Part shown: one piece after another, positions 1 through 12,473 of the stretch
Numbering within the stretch: position 1 is the first letter of the stretch
Layout of the letters: every line of letters starts with the position of its first letter
Origin: Dioscorea cayenensis subsp. rotundata
Lineage: Eukaryota; Streptophyta; Magnoliopsida; Dioscoreales; Dioscoreaceae
Length of the DNA: 64,000 nucleotides
Reading direction: 5' to 3'
NCBI RefSeq assembly: GCF_009730915.1
Contig: NW_024087248.1
Location: forward strand, 1 to 64,000
Program-made: the position numbers and the translations under genes
The notes under the pieces: model-generated
The model's database searches: none
The model's input: only the letters and a program-made list of their open reading frames with translations
What the model was told of the DNA's origin: nothing

Positions 1-1206
1 GAAAATTAACTACATCATCTGTTAATTAAAGATATTTCCATTGGAGTTACTTGACCAACATTCTTTCATTAGTGAAAAAGAACCTTTTGGTTAATGCCAT
101 GGGGGTTATAGAAGAATTAATCCAATTAATAGTTTAATTCTATGATCTTGGCTAAATGTTGGACATATAATTAGTTTGTGATTGATGATGTAGACCAACT
201 CAAAATCTAAATAACTCAAAATGTATACTTTTGGATAGCTTAAGATTTGTTTACTAAAGTGCAAGTATAACTTCACAAATTCGCTAAATGTGGACTGTAG
301 TTAGATAGATTATTATTACAATTGTTCCAGACCAGTCTAAAGTAGCTCATGATCGCATCTGGAATTGGACCTGAAACAAAGCTGTTTTGTAAAACCATGT
401 TTGTTATGGCTATCATATCCTGGGTACTATTGCAAACATTGTCTCTTGTCAGTTCTATGAGGTGGGAAAATGGGATTCCAATTTGTGGTTGACTTCAATT
501 AAAATTTTGTGCTTATGCAAAAAACAAAGGCTTATATATCAAGACAGGGACGAACCTCTTACAATTGATTCCAACACGTATGCCATATGGCATGAGATTC
601 GAGTGATTTCTACTGAGGGATGATTTGTGTAAAGTTTGTTCTGTAGGACTGTTTAATGGACTTTGGGGAACTGAATGTTTCATGAATATCAGCTTTTGTC
701 CATGACTTGTATAGTGCTGGCCATTCTATCATTAACTTGTGGAATGACTCATGAATGCTATTCTTTTGCTTTTCCAGTGATAATAATTATTATTAAATGT
801 TATCTTTAACTTGTTCAAGTAGTTGGCTTGTTGAACAAATTTAACCTCCGCAAGTTATTGATTTTTTTTTTTCTTCTTTCTTTTGGAAGACTTTGGACTC
901 TATTCAGGACTATTCATTGTTCCTGCTAGTTTAGCTTTATTTTTCTTAACTTTGTTAAACATGCTTTCTTGCCTTATTATGCCCCCCTTACACATTGAAT
1001 GTTAGTGGAAGTTCCACATTTTTGTTATTATCAATTATTAGGAAAACAATGCTTGATGATTTACTTTGTGGTGAGTGCATAATGGGTTGCTTGTTCGATA
1101 CCATGATATGTAAAACTTTGCAGAATTATGATGTATCAAACTTTTACATTTCTCATTTTAGCGTCGACCTCTTAATTTTTCTCGGCATACAAACTTTAGG
1201 GAAAGC
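1..1206. other. No gene recognised
   Basis: AT-rich sequence with short reading frames only. It could be intron sequence of the RAD50-like fragment that follows, but I see no convincing exon in it. Confidence 0.4.
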
Positions 1207-1210
1207 ATAA

Positions 1211-1440
1211 ATCAAGATCAAGAGAAAAGTCGAATCTATAATTACTCAAATTAAAGACTTCGAGGAGAACATTCATGGTGTGGAGACTAAAATCCTACAT
1301 GCAGAAAATACTTTAAAGGAAATACGGAAGCTTCAGGGTCAGATTTCCACTAGCTCTACTACAAGAAGCACTTTATTTAAGCTTCCATGAGACACAATAT
1401 GCTCGCTCTTGCAGAGAAAATGAAGAGTTGAATTAGTTAC
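1211..1440 (+). pseudogene. RAD50-like coiled-coil gene fragment
   Basis: Read in the frame starting at 1211, this encodes about 58 residues of charged, heptad-like coiled coil. It ends with a Ser/Thr stretch followed by RSTLFK and a TGA at about 1388. After the stop, another frame reads QYARSCRENEEL, which resembles the QYAALAEENED stretch I recall from plant RAD50, the coiled-coil ATPase of the MRN DNA-repair complex. No ATPase motif or zinc hook is present, and there is a stop directly upstream at 1208-1210. The fragment is far too short to be functional. Family assignment is from memory of the RAD50 coiled coil and could be wrong, since many coiled-coil proteins look alike. It is most likely a relic exon carried by repeats or left by gene loss. 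Confidence 0.35.
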
Positions 1441-2369
1441 CATGCTAATGTTCCCAATTGAATTAATAATGTCCAGATCTTAGTGAATTATTACACTCTA
1501 CATCCTACAGGGACCACTTAGCTATTCTGCAAATAAAAGAATAACAACTGTCTTGGACCGGAAAATATATGAAGAGATAATTTTATTATTCATCCGCTTT
1601 GAACTGTTTACTTAATGTTGTGCGGTACTAGGATGAATGTTGGAACCAGACTCATGCTCCGGAGGTATACCTTTAAAAAACAGATTACCCGTAAAAACTA
1701 AGAGCACTTCACCAATCAATAAGAAACCAGACCAAATCCTTGTTCACACACTTCTCAAACCAAAGAATCAAAGAACAAAGAACCAAAATTATAGAAAAAA
1801 CTCAACATCAAAGACCAAACATCACAAGAAATAAAGGATTTAATAAAAAAATTAAGAAAAGCACAAGTCGAAAACCTTTTTCTAGTCCCTGGCGATCTCA
1901 GTCAATGCAAAGCAGGCCTCTGAGAAGGAATCAAGCACAAGACTCCCAAGCCGTCCAATCGCGAAGCCAATCAACTTGGTTCTTAGAATACATATATAGA
2001 AAAAAAAAGGATCACAAAATCACACATTCAATAAGGAAAATATTGAATAAATACTATTAGGCTTTATAGGGATCAAAAGACAAAGAATAGAAGAGTGATA
2101 CCTTTGGACTGTGGGGATACGATGGGATTGAGCGTCATGCACCGGCGAGCTAACAAGAGGATGCGCGGCAATGGGGATTTGGATGGGGCGGCTAACAGGA
2201 GAGGACGCACGATGGAGAAGATAACCTAGACTAGGTAATGGAGACTGATGGACGATTGGATGCACGATTGGATACTTTGGCAATGGAGACGGTGATGCGG
2301 AGCTGGAATTGGGAATTTTGGGGGCAGCGATAAGATGAAGAAGATGACCTAAATTACAGAAAAATAAGA
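1441..2369. other. No gene recognised; probable interior of a CACTA element
   Basis: Mostly AT-rich, with a GC-richer patch at about 2090-2350 that is open on the minus strand but resembles no family I know. It lies directly inside the CACTA terminus at 2739 and may be the body of that element; no 5' terminus was found. Confidence 0.3.
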
Positions 2370-2739
2370 CAACTTACCGGCGTTTTCTACACAAACGCCA
2401 CCAAATTAAGTGTACATTCCTGGTGTTTTATACAAAAATGCCACCATATCATGCTTAAACTCCCGGCGTTTTACAACATAAACGCCACTGATGTTCTCAA
2501 ATTTTTCGCGCCATCAGTTTCCAGCATTCGCGCGCATGCACATTGCCGGCGTTTAGATCATAAACGCCGCGAATCGAAAACCAACGCCGGCGTTCTAACT
2601 TAAAATGCCGCAAATGTCTAATTCTTCAATACTAGCAAGAGCTTTTGTGGCATTTTATGGTGAAAACGCCGTAGATATTCCGGCGTTTATTATAAACGCC
2701 GCCAATAAAATGCCGCCAAAACACAAAATTGCTGTAGTG
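2370..2739. mobile_element. CACTA (En/Spm) transposon terminus with subterminal repeats
   Basis: The last 16 bases (2724-2739) read, on the minus strand, CACTACAGCAATTTTG, which is the expected CACTA start. Just inside is a dense array of a short motif, CGGCGTTT and its complement AAACGCCG, repeated about ten times in both orientations from 2373 to 2710. Arrays of this kind are the transposase-binding subterminal regions of CACTA elements. No transposase was found in the window, so the element is non-autonomous or truncated. The opposite terminus was not located, so the total length is unknown. Confidence 0.7.
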
Positions 2740-4038
2740 CATACCAAATGCCTAGAATACATTCTTTTAAAAATTATTTTATCATAGAAGGCTTGGGTTT
2801 CAAGCTAGGGTCATGCTTGTACTTGTGGAAACATGATGTTTTTCTTTTCTCTTTTCTGACTGTTAAGGACTGCTCAGCCATGAGTTGGGTCTACAACATG
2901 TTCTAGGGGCCTATTTTTCTAGCTACTTTAAACATTAGTTCAGTGTCTTTCAAAGTTAATTAGAGGCAGGTTATATTAGCATCCTTTAAATTCTATTGCT
3001 TATGTTTGGGAGGAGATTTTGATGTTTTTAAAATTTATTTTCAAATATAGTGCATTTTCAGCAAGTTTGATTTAGTATAAGATTTGGGCTCCTGCCAGTA
3101 GCTAAGTAAGTAAACCACATATATAATCTGTTTATATGTAAATATGAAATTTTGGATTATTGACAATTGTTTGCATAATTATTAAACTATTTTGTTATTG
3201 TTTTAAAATTATTCATATAAGCACTATTTAAATGCTATTGGGTTTTGAAATAAGTGTCTATTATTGATTATTATTTTCAAAAATCATTAATTAATTTTTA
3301 TTTATTTATCTATTTGATTATTTATTAGCTTGTTAGTTGCTATTTTATTTATTTATTTATTTGTTTATTTGTTTATTTTTGCTTTACTTGTTAAATTATA
3401 GAAACATTTGTTAATTAATTATCGAATTGTTTAGCGTGCTACTTATTTTTGGAATAACTAGATTATTTTACTATAAAATGGGATCATGTGAAAGTTGTTT
3501 AGAACTCATACAAGTACAATGCTACAATCTAATACAAGTCCGATACTCCTAATGTTGAATATAAAGCCTCCTTGTCCTAGCATTTCATTAAAACCTACAC
3601 ATAACAAATTGAATCAAATTAGAAAAATAACAAGGATACGAGGATATCACATAACAAATTCAATCAAGTTTAAAAAACTAGATCTAGTCTTCTAGTAAAA
3701 TCATAATCAACTTACCATTAATTTGTTAAACACAAAAACCAACTCCACACTTATCAACTTATAAATCAATTGCGCTTCCATCCTTATGATGACATCAACC
3801 TAAACTATAAATCAAGCAAAAAATAAATTCTATTAAAATAACAATGCATAAAACGTTCAAGCATTGAATATTTAATACCTTACCTCTTCATCCACCACAT
3901 CCATATCATCACTAATTGTGTAACATTTATAATGACCGATTGTTGAAGTAGAATCTAAGAGAATATAAACATTTATTAGATCAAATTATTTTCAGCTATA
4001 ATAAGAAAAGTACAGTCATTCATTAAAATATGTAATAG
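2740..4038. other. AT-rich intergenic; contains an old LTR remnant
   Basis: No coding signal. The part from about 3000 to 3493 resembles the middle of the solo LTR at 22773-25362; both share a stretch ending in TGGGATCATGTGA. The region 3494-4038 is AT-rich and unassigned, probably the 3' end of the hAT element that follows. Confidence 0.35.
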
Positions 4039-5940
4039 TTATATACCCCCCCGCGGTGTACACATTAATGCTTCAAGTGTGTCGGGATGAAGGCTACTAT
4101 GGTGTAGACTCACAACTCTCCCACTTGTACTGAAAGCTGACTCTGAAGCCACAATAGACACAGGAATTTCCAAAGTATCTCTAGTAATCAATTGCAATGT
4201 AGGATACTTAAGTGTCGTTCTCCACCAACTTAAAACATCAAAATCACCTTTTCTTGGTATCAAACGCTCTTCCAAATAATGATCAAATTATGTACTAACA
4301 GTCTCCTTTTCAATCTTAATAGAAGCAACAAATAAGTCAAAATTACTCATTGATTCTGACTCTTCACTCAGTGATGATTGAGTAGGATTATCTTTGGATG
4401 ACTCTGAACAACCACCATATCCACCAATGTTGAACTTTGCTGAATATTCAGAAATTAAATAATAAAAAATATTTTGAATTTTATCAATTTCCATCTTTGC
4501 CACTTCATCACCATAAATAAGAGGGCAATAATACTCCAATAGCTTCAACTTATACCGAGGATCCAAAATAGTTGCTACACTCATAATACCATGTATTTGA
4601 TTCCAATATTTATCAAAATTTTTAATCATTTTTTATGTCATAGCTTGAATATAAGGTCACCCACAATTAATCCACTGCTTCAATGCTAATTTGATATCAC
4701 AAATCTTGAAAAAATAAATATTAGAAGTAGGGTACTTAGTTCCAGAAAATAACTCTGTGATAGCATGAAACATTTTTAGTTTGTCACAAATTTCTTTAGC
4801 CATTTCCCACTCTTCATCCAATGGGACACATTTGTAAAGAAGCTCTCTTTGTTTCAAGCATTTAAAATATCCTTGTAACAAATAGCAACATTAAGCATGA
4901 AGTATGTAGAATTCCATCTTGTCTTGCATTCTAAAATCATTTTTTTAGTGCAAGAAACTTTTAATTGACGAGTTGTTTCTTCAAAATTCTCATTTCTTTT
5001 AGGTGTTGCACTCCAAAAAACAACACTTTCATGAAATTTTTCAATAGCTTCAAAAATAACCTCCAAGCCATCTTTAACAATTAAGTTCAAAATATGGGCA
5101 CGACATCGCATATGCAAAAATGTCCCATCCATCCAAAGAGTATTACAAGATAACTTGTTCAAAATCAAATTCACCAGTGAATCATTAGTAGAATAGTTAT
5201 CTAGAGTAAATGTAGATAATTTTTTATCAATATTCCAATCCATCAAATAGTTAATTAGCACATCACAAAGCACATCAGCAATATGTGGATATGGCACATA
5301 AATGAACCAAATCACATAAAATATGAAATGATATTAAAAGTATTTACATAAAACACCAAATAAATCTGAAATAAAAAAAATAAACAAATAATACCTGATA
5401 ATTCGACTTTGCAAACTCCATGATGCATCAATATAATATGTCGTGATAGCCATAAAACCTTTCTTTTGATTGCATGATGTCCACATATCAGTTGTGATTG
5501 CAAATATACTATTATTGTCTTCAAGCAATTTCATTGTCTTTGCCCTTTCATGCTCATATATTTTGAGAATATCCCTTTTCATTGTTCCCAGAGAAAAATT
5601 TTTAAATAATGGTTGGATAGGTCCAACAAACTTTCAAAACCCAAAATGCTCAGCCATTGTTAATGGATACTCATGTAAAACTATATCATGGAAGCTAACT
5701 CTTTTCTTGCAACCTCTTCATCAAAAGAGAATGTCCCAAGTGAAACTTTTCCTTAGTTATTTATCTTAGATTTTAAAATACGTTGCTTAATATCTCTAAT
5801 CTTCCTCAATGAATGGACATGATGCAAAATGGTCATGTAAATGTTTAGTCCCATTCTTTGATTCTCCTCCAAGTTTCTTTTGACAATAATTGCATATTGC
5901 CTTCCATTTATCATCTATTTTTATTTCTTAAAATGGTTCC
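4039..5940 (-). pseudogene. Decayed hAT (Ac-like) transposase
   Basis: Reading on the minus strand the fragments are in the order expected for a plant hAT transposase. A BED-type zinc finger (CNYC, then HLHDHFASC) lies at about 5830-5930. It is followed by ITTDMWTS (about 5490-5515), TLDNYSTNDS (about 5170-5200), CRAHILNLIVKDGL (about 5065-5105) and ILDPRYKL (about 4545-4570). The C-terminal dimerisation region has VASESAFSTSGRVV at about 4110-4155. The frames are broken by several stops and shifts, and the stretch 5300-5400 looks like an intron with a pyrimidine tract and CAG acceptor. hAT transposases act in the nucleus, cutting the element at its terminal repeats and leaving 8-bp duplications. 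This copy cannot encode a full protein. The GC-rich terminus at 7395-7553 may be its 5' end, but I could not find the matching 3' terminus. Confidence 0.85.
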
Positions 5941-7394
5941 ATACCGCCGATGTCAATTTTCGCTTAATGCCCAAGTTCACTTCTTGATTGTCATTTGTAG
6001 AAATTATTTGATTTGAAGTATTTGGTGTTCTTGATTCAAGGTATGCTCTATATATTCACTTGTGTTATAGATTGGAAGCAACTTTCAATGGGTGAAACAT
6101 TTTTGGGTGGATTATAACTAGCCTCATCCATGATGATGTCACCTATTTTGTTATTCACCTAAAATTAAAAATTATTTTAGAGGGAAAAAAAATAATTAGC
6201 ATGCTTGATTAAGGAAGTTAGGTACTGTGTGTTGTAAAGAGATCAGAATATGAATGATAACAAATGAGAGCAAGCATCACTTGTAAGAACAAACAAAGAG
6301 GAATTCCATTACAAGTCTGGTGGATGCACACTTTGTCCATATGATATATGAATATCTACATCCTGACACAACCACTGTATCACAAAAATTTATGCTATTT
6401 GCTTTCCATTCTATTTTTATTATATAGAAGCCAATTAAGAGGAAGGATTGTACATTTGTATCTCATGAAACACTATAATGACCAAACGGTAATACACTTT
6501 CATCTGACCAATTTTTATCATCCTATATTATTATAAGTAAAAGGCCCCATTGAATACCAAAACCATAAACACTGACCTACAGATTCCAAGCAGGTTCTCC
6601 CCCATAATCAATCCTTTCATCGCAAGACACAATCAACACAGAGTCAAAGACATACACAACCTCTATACATATCAACTCAAAACTATTCAAATAACAAACA
6701 AAACCCCCAAAATAATGAAAACATGATCAAATTCAGTGAAAAAGATGCAACTTTTGATCGTCTGAAGCAATGAAAATGATATACTATAAAAAAACTATTA
6801 TGAGAATGGAAAAATCAAGGGGAAAACAATCTAGAACTCACAAAGAATGGCAACATCAATGAAGACTGAGACGACGATGAAAGAGAAAGAAAAGAAGAGA
6901 TCAAAGATGGGATGGTGGTGGTGTAGTTCTTGGGAAGTCCTCGTTCGTTTGGATGATTCTTATTTGTTATGAAGACTGAGTGGCTTTAAAATCCAAGAGA
7001 AGAGCAGCACAATTCGTCAAAAATTTAGAGTGGTTGAATTTTTAGAGCTTGTATTTCTTGTGCAGTAGTGCTTCAATGTCATCGGAGGAGCAAGGCGCCA
7101 AGGTTTGATGGATAGATGAGTTGCAGACACTGCAGTGGAAGCTGGGGAAGAAGCAGTCCTTTGAGGAGGCCATCTCTTCAGTTGGATCCTTCCTCTGGGA
7201 TAGATCAGAGGACGCTGGACAGTGAATGGTGGAGATCGGAGGAAGGTGAAGATGGGAGGCTTGGAGCGACGGAGCAACAAAGGAATGAAGGATGGTGTTA
7301 GGGATTTCTCGAATCTCAATTCTCATCTAAGTTAAAGTTATATACAGTGGAAAAATTGTAAATAATTAAAATTAAAATTTTATATATGTAATTT
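5941..7394. other. No clear gene; possible 5' part of the hAT element
   Basis: AT-rich up to 6980, then GC-richer. A minus-strand frame at 7042-7173 starts MASSKDCFFPSFHC and ends KKYKL. I do not recognise it; it could be a captured gene piece or chance. It lies between the hAT coding remnant and a hAT-like terminus. Confidence 0.3.
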
Positions 7395-7553
7395 TCAACC
7401 GGGGACCGGAATCCCCGCCCCTGACTCATTTATTAAATGTGGACGGGTTGACCCCCTTCCCTTCCCCACGGGAAGAAAGAACCGGGGAATCCCAGTCCCC
7501 GTCAGGTTGGGTCCCTGCAGGGATCGGAGATTCCCCGACCAATTACCAACCCT
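7395..7553 (-). mobile_element. hAT-like terminus with GC-rich subterminal repeats
   Basis: Read on the minus strand from 7553, the sequence begins AGGGTTGGTAATTGGTCGGG and contains several copies of CGGGGA/TCCCCG. Such starts and GGGGAnTCCCC-type subterminal repeats are common at plant hAT ends. The hAT transposase remnant at 4039-5940 has the matching orientation, so this may be its 5' end. No second terminus or 8-bp duplication was identified. Confidence 0.45.
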
Positions 7554-7772
7554 ATGTTGGTATTTCTTTTTGTTCATGGATTACTCTGAAAGGCTTTGTC
7601 CTGAAATTTCTATAGTTGGTTTGATTTTTGGATATTAAGCTTATCTTGACAAAAATATGATAATTTCTAATTAACTATGCATTAACTCTGTCATTGGGGG
7701 TTAAACATTAACTGGAACAAAAAGATAATTAAAAGTAAAGGAATATTGTTGTATGTAAGATAATTCAATTAA

Positions 7773-8582
7773 GGGGGCATTTGGTTGCAAGGAATAGAAT
7801 GGAGATGAGTGGAAGAGTAATGATAATAAGGAGGGTTAGATAAGGAATGAAAATAAAAACTATGTTTGGTTGGAAGGGTTGGAGAGATAATTTATTGGGA
7901 ATGGGAAAAGTAAAAAAAAAAAGATAAAATGACTATTATACCCTTTATGCAAATGAATATTATATAAAGTGAAAAAAAAAGTAAATTAATTGTTATAAAT
8001 AAATATTTAACTATAATAGGTCACCAAATCTCAAAATTTTTGTTAATATATCATTAATTAGCTAGCAATTAATTAACTATAATAAATAACTAATTACATG
8101 TTAAAGTAATTTTAAATAAATAATTAAAGATATTTTGTTCATATCATTAATAAGTAATTAATTAACTATAATAAATAACTAATTAATGAAGAAATAAAAC
8201 TAATTAATTATTATAAATAAATATTTAACTTTAATTATTAGTTATTATTATTTCATTTTAATTATTAACTATCATTAAAATTACCTACTTGATTATTATA
8301 TTAAATTAAATTATTATTTTAATTAATAATTATTTTTAAAATTATTTATTTATTTATTATTTAAATCAAATTATTATTATAATTATTAAATAAAATGGTA
8401 AAAATGGTCATTTCTCCCTAAGGAATGAGGGGGAATGAGCAATCCTCTCTTTTTTGGGAGGATTGCTCACTCCCCACTCACTCCCTACCCACTCCCCTCA
8501 TCCCTATTCATGGTCATCCAAACAAAAGTTTGGGTTTACTCCATTCCCATTTCCATTCCAAGCATGTCAACCAAACACCTCC
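7773..8582. mobile_element. Tourist-like MITE (PIF/Harbinger type)
   Basis: The element starts GGGGGCATTTGGTTG and ends CAACCAAACACCTCC, imperfect 15-bp terminal inverted repeats. It is flanked on both sides by TAA (7770-7772 and 8583-8585), the 3-bp duplication typical of PIF/Harbinger elements. The ends are G/A- and C/T-rich and the middle is AT-rich without coding capacity. Relatives of the same family are at 12228-12947 and, degenerate, at about 33340-34021. Confidence 0.8.
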
Positions 8583-8865
8583 TAATAGTGTACTCTACTT
8601 ATACAAGAGTCTAGCATCTATAATAGGAACTACATAATTGGGAATTATGTTTGATATTTTGTTAAAATGAACCTCTGACTCCGATCATTGAGTTTAAATA
8701 AATGATCTTTGATATTTTGTTTTGATAATAGTGAATTGGGAGATATATATTCTGGATTATTTGACAAAGATTGCATTTTACTTTTTTTTATTGTATTTTG
8801 ACAAGTATTGTACTATGTTATATTATTTGTACTTCAATTCTGAATTTTTGAAAATTACCATGATC

Positions 8866-9268
8866 CCAATAGTTTGAGTGGTTACTTACTGGGTTTTTGA
8901 GTTCATAAATGTGTTTTCATCATTTTTTAGATCAGGCGTAGGGTCGTTGGCGGATAGCTTAGCAAGGGTTGTTGAGAGAAGCGCCATTTAGTTTAGCAAG
9001 TTATTAATGTTCTATCCTTCTAGTAGACCTCAAAACTTGCACTGAATAATTGTCGTTGTTAGTGTTGTTTTTTTTTTTTTAATTTCTTGTATCGATATCT
9101 TGGCATTGTAGTCTTTTTGCTTTGAAATCTATACTTTTGTTGGATGTTATCTTTTATTATGAGACAAGTTTTGAGGCCTTGTGTGCGCACTTGGTCTCAC
9201 CCTCGTGGGTACATGGCCGTTTGTCTGCACTAGGCTCCTTGACTAGGCTTTGGGTGTGACAACCACAT
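8866..9268 (+). repeat. LTR remnant related to the solo LTR at 22773-25362
   Basis: Matches the 3' part of the 2.6-kb LTR: both have GTTACTTACTGGG or a close variant, then ATCAGG/ATCAAG followed by GATAGCTTAGC, then ATGGCCGTTTGTC, and both end GGGTGTGACA. Sequence at 7554-7772 and 8583-8865 also resembles the same LTR in order, so an old LTR appears to have been split by the hAT and MITE insertions. Confidence 0.55.
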
Positions 9269-10048
9269 TCGGTGGAACTATTTATGAAGACTTGGTTGGA
9301 TCTTTAGAAGAGTTGAACGTGGCTCGGCTCTTTTTACGGAGAGGTGATTTATTAAAGGAGCTCTTTTAGGCTAAGAGTTATTTATGGACATAATTTTTTG
9401 ATTAAGAATTATATATACAAGGGAGTTATATTTGGAGATGGCAATGAGAGTTGCTTGAAAGCTATATTTGTTTTGATCTAAAAACCGTGAGTGCCAATTA
9501 AGTTGAAGATTTAAAATTGATTAAAGATTATTTTAGGCTAATTGAAGATTTATTGAACATCATATGTGGTTGATTAACGATCATATTTAATTGATTGAAG
9601 ATTGATTGAGTTTTTGTTTGGTATTACTTAAAAACACCTATATTGACCTTGTCATGGAAGACCAAGTTTGGGTTCATAATAAGTGTGGAGGTGAGCACAA
9701 ATAATTGCCAATTTGACCAAGATCATTGGGTGATTTGGTTATGTTTGACTTGAACTCAACCAAAAAGATTAATAGTGTTCGAGGTCGGCATATTGCAATT
9801 TAAAGTTGTGACTCAACCAATTTCAACAGGATTGTTGGGGCATGTCATAACTATGTCGCAACATGAGTTATGACATCAGATTTAGAGTTAGCACAAAATC
9901 AAAATTGAAGAAGAAAATTCAAGAGGCAATTCATGTGAGCGTCTTTATATAAATGTCATCTTAAGAGTTTAGGATGTCATGGAGAGAAGGCAGAGGTAGA
10001 AGGCAAGAGTAACGGTTAATCTTGTGAGAGAAAGAGCTTACTATCTAA
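9269..10048. other. No gene recognised
   Basis: Intermediate-composition DNA with no frame of note and no repeat that I could identify. Confidence 0.4.
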
Positions 10049-10448
10049 GGGGGTTCATTTCACTGGTGGCCACATAAGTTTATAAGTATAATGCTATAGC
10101 CACAAATGTTTTTTTTGTAACGTTGTGGTCATAAAACTATTCTCCAATTGCACTGATGGCCACAAATATTTTTTTTTTGTAACGTTGTGGCCACAAATGT
10201 TTCATTATTATAACGATGTGGCAACGAAGGTTTCCTACGTAGATCATGTTTTTGTGGTCACGTCATCACATTTGTGGCCATCAGTGCAATCAGAGAATAG
10301 TTTTGTACCACAACGTTACAAAAAAAACATTTGTGGCCATTAGTGCAACCGGAGATTAGTTTGGTGGCCACAACGTTATAAAAAAAACATTTGTGGCCAC
10401 AACGTTATAATAATGAAACATTTTTGGCCCACCAGTGAAACTACCCCC
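10049..10448. mobile_element. Mutator-type MITE / foldback element
   Basis: Starts GGGGGTTCATTTCACTGGTGG and ends CCCACCAGTGAAACTACCCCC (each end given only in part), with a repeated TTTGTGGCCAC motif in both orientations, so almost the whole element folds back on itself. Near-identical 9-10-bp flanks (TATCTAAGG and TATCTTAAGG) fit a Mutator-type target duplication, though the left copy overlaps the G run. It is the same family as the element inside the SABATH exon at 19936-20267. Confidence 0.65.
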
Positions 10449-10521
10449 TATCTTAAGGTGATTGTGATTAAATTTTGGGAAAAGCATATTACGCCAATAG
10501 AAGTTTAAGACCAACAGGAGA

Positions 10522-10609
10522 GATTAGTTAAGAAAAAGCTTTTGGGATGAGATCTTTAATCATAGATTAGTTAAGAAAAAAACTTTTGGGATGAGATCTT
10601 TAATCATAG
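10522..10609. repeat. 43-44-bp tandem duplication
   Basis: Two adjacent copies of a unit beginning GATTAGTTAAGAAAAA and containing GGGATGAGATCTTTAATCAT. They differ by a few bases. Confidence 0.8.
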
Positions 10610-10751
10610 ATATACTTAGAGGGAGTGTATATTTGTTCCATGGTGTGTAAGATAGTAGTATTCTCTTTTTGCATCTTCTAGTGCCTTCCTTCTCATAGGG
10701 TTAGGCCGACAAACATAGGGATGGTTTGGCAAACTGTACTAACAATTCTTA

Positions 10752-11526
10752 GGGCATCTCCAACCCAGCTCAAATGTGACGTTCTAGGTTGGATTTGGCG
10801 CCCAAAATCTCTAATCATGCGCTATTTTGGGCGCCAAAATGAGAATTTGCTACAGTGGTGCGCAGGATATTGCGCGCCACCGTAGCAACTTTATTTTAAT
10901 TTTAATTTTATTTTTTATTTCTGTTTTTAATTTCAGTTTTGATTTTCAGTTTTTTTAATTCTTTTTTAATTTTATTTTTAATTTTGCTTTTAATTTTTTA
11001 AATTTATATTTTTTATTTTTGTTTTGATTTTCGGTTTTGATTTTTTGTTTTTAATTCTTTTTTTAATTTTGTTTTTAATTTTGCTTTTAATTTTTTAAAT
11101 TTAAATTTATTTTTTTTATTTTTTATTTCTATTTTGATTTTTCAGTTTTGATTTTCTATTTTTTAATTCTTTTTAAATTTTAGTTTTATTTCTTTACAAT
11201 TTATATTTATAACTTTATAATTTAATTAAATTAATAAAGACATATCAAATTAAAGAAAATAATTTGCGAATTATAAATTCATTAAATTAACGAAAATTAC
11301 ATAAGCGATAAGATAAAAACATAGAAAATAATCTTAAAACATACACTATCAGCGATATAAAATGTGGATAGTATGAATATATAAATTATGAAATAAAAAA
11401 GAATATTCTTAGAATATTCTATTTTAGAGTTAAAAATAGAGATGATGGTTGGAGAAACTTTCACTGTAGAAGCTGTATTTTTGAGTACTGAAGCGCTAAA
11501 TATAGAGTTTTGGGTTGGAGATGGCC
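10752..11526. mobile_element. MITE with TTA target duplication and a paralogous empty site
   Basis: Starts GGGCATCTCCAACCCA and ends TGGGTTGGAGATGGCC, a 16-bp inverted repeat with one mismatch, flanked by TTA on both sides (10749-10751 and 11527-11529). The paralog U2 reads straight through the site, ATTCTTAAGCAAACATAGG at about 15610-15630, with a single TTA. This shows directly that 775 bp plus one TTA were inserted. The interior is T-rich and non-coding. The TTA duplication fits Tourist/PIF-Harbinger. Confidence 0.85.
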
Positions 11527-12227
11527 TTAAGCAAACATAGGCATGGGGCGCCAAACTATACTGTCAATTCTTATGTTTTATATTTTTGTATTCGTTAGGT
11601 GCGATTGATAACTCAAAATTAAATAATCCACTACCCCTAACAGAACTATTAACTTAATTAAAACTTTTTAATGAAGCCATACTTTTTTTAATCCCCTTTT
11701 TATGTTTTCTTTGTCATTCTTTTTTATTTGTAGAGTCACCATCATCTTAATTAAATTGTTTTTGTTGGAGGTAATTGATCGTACAATTATTTAATTAATA
11801 CAACATATTGGATATTATAATATTGTTATTTCTAGATATTTTAAGACCATTATAACCCCCTCTATGAATTAATCCATCAGTCTATTTCTTTTTGTTAAGC
11901 CCTAGCTAAATTATCATCAATAGTTACAAGCATCATGCATGACAACACAAATCAATTTTCCTTTTTCGTTTTTTTGGCAATTAACATGACCATGCATTTC
12001 TTGTTGAGGTTGTGTTTCACACAAAACAGTTACAAACTTATAGCCCACATAAACAAGCTGTAGATATAATATTTGTACTGTTGTGCATGTGGGACTTATT
12101 TTCACATCCACACAATTAGTTCGTTATACCTACTGGACATATATAAATGGGAAGCTGGTGGTTTGGTGGGGACTTAAAAAACCTCATCCATACATCTAGA
12201 GTTCGGTCTCAAATTTCTCTACATTAA

Positions 12228-12437
12228 GGTCACATTTGGATGAGAACATTGATTTCCCTTTAGAGGGGAATTAGTGCTTATCCCCATGGTTGGGAATGCA
12301 TTGGTGGTTATGATTACCTCAGCCCATTGGAGATATGTTATCATCCCATGGGGGTAATCATCATTCTGCCCAAAATTAGGTAAAATGAAGGGGAGGGATG
12401 GGGTAGTAATGGGCATGAAATGCTCATTTTACCCTCC

Positions 12438-12473
<36 letters not shown>

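Noticed and set aside
2020..2283. Minus-strand frame of 87 codons in the CACTA flank
   Set aside because: No recognisable domain, and it starts in AT-rich repeat; insufficient for a gene call.
4039..7553. A single hAT element spanning this whole interval
   Set aside because: Plausible from orientation but the opposite terminus and the 8-bp duplication could not be found, so the transposase and the terminus are listed separately.
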